Of a stretch of 8,745 bases of DNA, positions 6,220-8,745 are shown piece by piece. Source of the stretch: Kiritimatiellales bacterium (GTDB lineage Bacteria > Verrucomicrobiota > Kiritimatiellia > Kiritimatiellales > Pontiellaceae); contig DAOVNC010000130.1 in the NCBI GenBank assembly GCA_030630445.1, positions 1-8,745 of the forward strand, in the 5' to 3' direction. Numbering within the stretch: position 1 is the first letter of the stretch; every line of letters begins with the position of its first letter. The notes beneath the pieces are model-generated. The model was not told the origin of the DNA. It searched no databases and was given only the letters and a program-made list of their open reading frames with translations. The position numbers were made by a program, and so were the translations under genes.

Positions 6220-8343
6220 ATGCACATACGAAACCACATAACCATTCTAGGGCTGGCATTCATCACGGGATGCTCCGCCGCGTCCGAACCACAAGAGGAA
6301 ACCAATATGCACTCGTTTACGAATCGCTTGGCACAGGAAAAGAGCCCGTATCTTTTACAGCACGCGCATAATCCGGTGGACTGGTATCCTTGGGGTGAAG
6401 AGGCGTTTGAAAAAGCCCGGGCGGACGACAAGCCGATCTTTCTTTCGATTGGCTATGCGACCTGCCATTGGTGCCATGTGATGGAGCACGAGTCTTTCGA
6501 GAACGAGGAGATTGCCGCATTGATGAACGAAGCCTTCGTCTGCATCAAGGTTGATCGCGAAGAACGCCCGGACATCGACAACATCTACATGACCGTCTGC
6601 CAAATGATGACCGGTTCGGGCGGTTGGCCGATGACGATTGTAATGACGCCGGAAAAGAAACCCTTTTTCGCGGCAACCTATATCCCGCCGGAAGGGCGCT
6701 TCGGGCGGATCGGCATGAAGCAGTTGATCCCGCGCCTTTCCGATGCATGGGAAAACCGCCGCGACGAGGTGTTGAACTCGGCAAGCGAGATTACCGCCGT
6801 GCTCGGGAAACAAACGGCGCAGGGTTCCGGTGCGGAGCTGGAGCCAAAACTCTTGGAGGCGGGGCGCAAGGAGTTGATGCGGCGCTATGACAAACGGCAT
6901 GGTGGATTCGGTTCACAGCCCAAGTTCCCGACTCCGCACCAGTTGGTATTCCTGTTGCAACATGGCGACGACGAGGGCATCGCCGCAGTTGAACATACGC
7001 TGGAAGAGATGCGCAAGGGCGGTATTTTCGACCAGCTCGGCTTCGGGTTCCATCGCTATTCCACCGACCGGGAATGGCTCGTGCCGCACTTTGAGAAAAT
7101 GCTCTACGACCAGGCGTTGCTAGCCATCGCCTACACCGAGGCCTACGAACTGACCGGCAAGGAATTCTACGCCGAGGTCGCCAAGGAAATCCTGACCTAT
7201 GTGCAACGCGACATGACCGCGCCGGAAGGCGGTTTCTATTCCGCCGAAGACGCCGATTCGGAAGGCGAAGAGGGTCTGTTCTATGTCTGGACCGCCGCCG
7301 AAATGAAGGAGCTGCTGGGCGATGACCATGGATTTATTTCCACGGCATGGAATATTGCGGAAGCCGGAAACTTCCGCGATGAAGCGAGCGGGAAAATGAC
7401 GGGAAAGAATATTCCCCACCTGTCAAAACTGCTGGGCGCGGACGACGCGGAACGGCTTTCCGCGCCACGCAAGAAACTGTTCGATGTCCGCGAAAAGCGC
7501 ATCCACCCGCTCAAGGACACCAAGATACTGACCGACTGGAACGGGCTGATGATTGCCGCGTTTGCAAAAGCCGCCCGCGCTTTTGGGAACGATGGTTTCC
7601 TGCAGACGGCTATCGCGGCCAACGCCTTCGCTGAAGCGGAAATGAAACAAGAAAACAACGGGCTGTGGCATCGCTACCGCGACGGGCACAAGGCCATTCA
7701 GGGGCACTTGGAAGACTATGCGTTCATGATCTTTGGTCTTCTGGAACTGTATGAAAGCACACTCGAAATCCACTATCTGGAAACCGCGCTGAAGTATAAC
7801 GAAATCCTGACAGCATCATTTGTGGACAAGGCCGGGGGCGGCTATTTCATGACGGCGGACGACGCGGAAAAACTGATTGTCCGCCCGAAGGAGCTATACG
7901 ACGGTGCGATTCCATCGGGTAATTCGGTGCAAATGCTCAACCTGCTCAAGCTCGCGCGTTTGACGGGGCGGTCCGAACTGGAACGACAAGCCGTCGAAAC
8001 CGGAAAAGCCTTTAGTGAATCAATGACTCGTTCGCCCTCCGGTTTTTCGCAGGCGTTGATTGCATTGGGATTTGCGCACGGCGATACACTTGAAATTGTC
8101 GTGGTTGGCGATCGCGACAGCGAAGAGACCCGAAAGATGCTCGAAACCATTTCCATGGTCTACAAGCCCGGCAAGGTTGTGCTGTTCAAGGATTCGGCGG
8201 ATACCGGCAAGCTCGCGCAGATTGCCCCCTTCACGAAAGAGCAGGGAATGGTCGATGGAAAGACGACGGTCTACCTCTGCCGCAACTTTGCCTGCGAGCA
8301 GCCCATCAACTCGATTGAAAAGTTAAAGAAACGATTGAAGTAG
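6220..8343 (+). CDS. Thioredoxin-domain/(alpha/alpha)6-barrel protein, YyaL/SPATA20 family, with lipoprotein signal
   Basis: The protein is 707 residues. Residues 1-18 form a type II signal peptide: a short polar start, hydrophobic ILGLAF, and the lipobox ITGC with Cys18. Ser at +2 is compatible with outer-membrane sorting. From about residue 35 it matches the DUF255/Thioredox_DsbH family: NRLAQEKSPYLLQHAHNPVDW, then CHWC (Cys82, Cys85) as a thioredoxin-like redox motif, CHVMEHESFEN, DREERPDID, and GGWPM with the cis-proline at about 137. The remainder, from about 200, is the helical six-hairpin barrel typical of the family, with FHRYSTD, WLVPHFEKMLYDQALL and an AEDADSEGEEG stretch. The C-terminus has a CRNFACEQP motif also usual in the family. 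Homologues (Bacillus YyaL, human SPATA20) are about 670-790 residues, mostly cytosolic, and their biochemical role is unclear. A second start at ATG6307 (Met30) has its own Shine-Dalgarno and would give a 678-residue cytosolic form. The gene is divergent from hypE, with no functional link evident. Confidence 0.88.
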   Translation: MHIRNHITILGLAFITGCSAASEPQEETNMHSFTNRLAQEKSPYLLQHAHNPVDWYPWGEEAFEKARADDKPIFLSIGYATCHWCHVMEHESFENEEIAALMNEAFVCIKVDREERPDIDNIYMTVCQMMTGSGGWPMTIVMTPEKKPFFAATYIPPEGRFGRIGMKQLIPRLSDAWENRRDEVLNSASEITAVLGKQTAQGSGAELEPKLLEAGRKELMRRYDKRHGGFGSQPKFPTPHQLVFLLQHGDDEGIAAVEHTLEEMRKGGIFDQLGFGFHRYSTDREWLVPHFEKMLYDQALLAIAYTEAYELTGKEFYAEVAKEILTYVQRDMTAPEGGFYSAEDADSEGEEGLFYVWTAAEMKELLGDDHGFISTAWNIAEAGNFRDEASGKMTGKNIPHLSKLLGADDAERLSAPRKKLFDVREKRIHPLKDTKILTDWNGLMIAAFAKAARAFGNDGFLQTAIAANAFAEAEMKQENNGLWHRYRDGHKAIQGHLEDYAFMIFGLLELYESTLEIHYLETALKYNEILTASFVDKAGGGYFMTADDAEKLIVRPKELYDGAIPSGNSVQMLNLLKLARLTGRSELERQAVETGKAFSESMTRSPSGFSQALIALGFAHGDTLEIVVVGDRDSEETRKMLETISMVYKPGKVVLFKDSADTGKLAQIAPFTKEQGMVDGKTTVYLCRNFACEQPINSIEKLKKRLK
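6295..6309 (+). promoter_or_regulatory. Internal Shine-Dalgarno and alternative start (ATG6307)
   Basis: GAGG (6295-6298) within AGAGGAA precedes the in-frame ATG6307 by 8 nt. Translation from here would skip the lipoprotein signal and begin MHSFTNRL, close to where cytosolic family members begin. This may be an alternative or the true start, or a chance match, since the spacer between lipid-anchored Cys18 and the folded domain is expected to be Glu-rich. Confidence 0.4.
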
Positions 8344-8354
8344 GATTGAAGTAG
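8333..8354 (+). repeat. 11-bp tandem duplication spanning the stop codon
   Basis: GATTGAAGTAG occurs twice head to tail (8333-8343 and 8344-8354). The first copy contains the last codons and the TAG of the YyaL-like gene. The second provides another TAG, but out of frame with the first, because 11 is not a multiple of three. It looks like a replication-slippage duplication and leaves the protein unchanged. Confidence 0.85.
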
Positions 8355-8410
8355 AATGGGCATCTTGCCCATTGGCTCCGTGTATGGGGATCACGGGAAG
8401 AATACCCGTG
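8355..8410. repeat. Intergenic palindromic repeat with two hairpins
   Basis: The first hairpin has perfect 8-bp arms, AATGGGCA (8355-8362) and TGCCCATT (8366-8373), with loop TCT. The second has 6-bp arms, CACGGG (8392-8397) and CCCGTG (8405-8410), with a 7-nt loop. The core GGGCATCTTGCCC, a TATGGGGATCACGGG linker and a CCCGTGCCACACCC tail recall dispersed intergenic repeats that I know from PVC genomes, where they are often mistranslated as HGQDARAT-like or ITGKMPVP-like peptides. There is no T-run after either stem, so a simple intrinsic terminator is unlikely. The position just after a stop codon fits a REP-like element. Only one copy is in the window, so dispersal cannot be verified here. 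Confidence 0.6.
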
Positions 8411-8450
8411 CCACACCCAAAGCCTTCGACAAAATCCGGCTCGTTTAAGG

Positions 8451-8479
8451 GCGACAAGGGGGAAAAATGTTTCTATAAA
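8451..8479 (+). promoter_or_regulatory. Candidate sigma-70-type promoter for the sulfatase gene
   Basis: GCGACA (8451-8456) and TATAAA (8474-8479) are separated by 17 nt and match the consensus at 4/6 and 5/6. The predicted transcript would start near 8486, about 31 nt before the sulfatase ATG. This would make the sulfatase gene independent of the upstream YyaL-like gene. Confidence 0.45.
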
Positions 8480-8516
8480 CTGTTTGCATCAATTGCTGGG
8501 GAGGGGGGACTGCATA

Positions 8517-8745
8517 ATGAAGAGAATACTGATGATGGTCTTGGTGGGATTTGGAATGCGGGCCGGTTTCGCCGAACGGCTTATTCGACCGGTCCAAGAC
8601 AGGCCAAACATCCTGCTGATGATGGTGGATGATCTGGGGTTTGCCGACTTTGGTTGCTATGGTAGCGAGATCGAGACGCCACGCATCGATGCGTTGGCCG
8701 AGAGCGGGCTTCGCTTTACGCAGTTCTACAACACGGCCAAATGCC
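8517..8745 (+). CDS. Type I sulfatase, N-terminal part (cut by window edge)
   Basis: The first 76 codons are visible and then the window ends. A basic start (MKR) and hydrophobic ILMMVLVGFGM lead to AGFA, a probable Sec cleavage site near residue 19, so the enzyme is exported. RPNILLMMVDDLGFADFGCYG follows, with Asp38 and Asp39 as the metal ligands of the alkaline phosphatase/sulfatase fold. ETPRIDALAESGLRFTQFYNTAKC ends at Cys76. In the family this Cys opens the C-x-P-S/T-R motif and is oxidised to formylglycine by a dedicated maturase. The next codon begins with C, so the motif itself is not seen. Such enzymes remove sulfate from sulfated polysaccharides, but the substrate cannot be told from this fragment. 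ATG8517 is supported by a purine-rich GGAGGGGGG (8500-8508) and the signal peptide, although the spacing from the GGAGG core is long (12 nt). Confidence 0.88.
   Translation, partial: MKRILMMVLVGFGMRAGFAERLIRPVQDRPNILLMMVDDLGFADFGCYGSEIETPRIDALAESGLRFTQFYNTAKC

Noticed and set aside
8372..8632. Open frame (86 codons) containing ITGRIPVPHPK
   Set aside because: It is a translation of the intergenic palindromic repeat running out of frame into the sulfatase gene. Such peptides are known artefacts.

Overview
The window looks like chromosome from an anaerobic member of the PVC superphylum, most likely Kiritimatiellota/Verrucomicrobiota of the Pontiella type. This is inferred from content, not from a marker gene. 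The clues are an oxygen-sensitive glycyl radical enzyme with its activase, a type I sulfatase, a large GGG-rich beta-helix exoprotein with a choice-of-anchor Q-type tail, and an intergenic palindromic repeat with the GGGCATCTTGCCC core often seen in such genomes. I saw no tRNA, rRNA, CRISPR array or transposase.

Layout. Positions 1-157 hold nothing I recognise. Positions 158-1894 (+) encode a repeat-rich secreted-type beta-helix protein. It appears to have lost its 5' end, because its first coil begins upstream of any start codon. A short convergent gap with a weak hairpin (1895-1985) follows. Then comes a tightly packed minus-strand operon, transcribed right to left: hypE (glycyl radical activase, 6082-5171), hypD (trans-4-hydroxy-L-proline dehydratase, 5169-2809) and a secreted endonuclease/exonuclease/phosphatase-fold hydrolase (2807-1986). 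Both gene junctions read TAG-C-ATG, with one base between stop and start.

A divergent intergenic region (6083-6219) carries a plausible plus-strand promoter. It drives a 707-residue thioredoxin/(alpha/alpha)6-barrel protein of the YyaL/SPATA20 family (6220-8343), here with a lipoprotein signal and a second internal start. An intergenic region (8344-8516) with an 11-bp tandem duplication, a two-hairpin repeat and a candidate promoter leads to the first 76 codons of a type I sulfatase. The window edge cuts the sulfatase at its probable formylglycine cysteine.

How the genes work together. HypE would install a glycyl radical on HypD at Gly761. HypD would then dehydrate trans-4-hydroxy-L-proline (from collagen-like protein) to pyrroline-5-carboxylate. 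The usual partner, pyrroline-5-carboxylate reductase (ProC), is not in the window. The operon instead ends in an exported hydrolase of unknown substrate. The sulfatase and beta-helix protein fit a lifestyle of degrading extracellular polymers.

The strongest points for follow-up are the HypD assignment and its unusual partner gene, the two-start lipoprotein/cytosolic YyaL-like gene, the HypE ferredoxin domain lacking one cluster cysteine, and the intergenic repeat. None of these is by itself proof of a new system.
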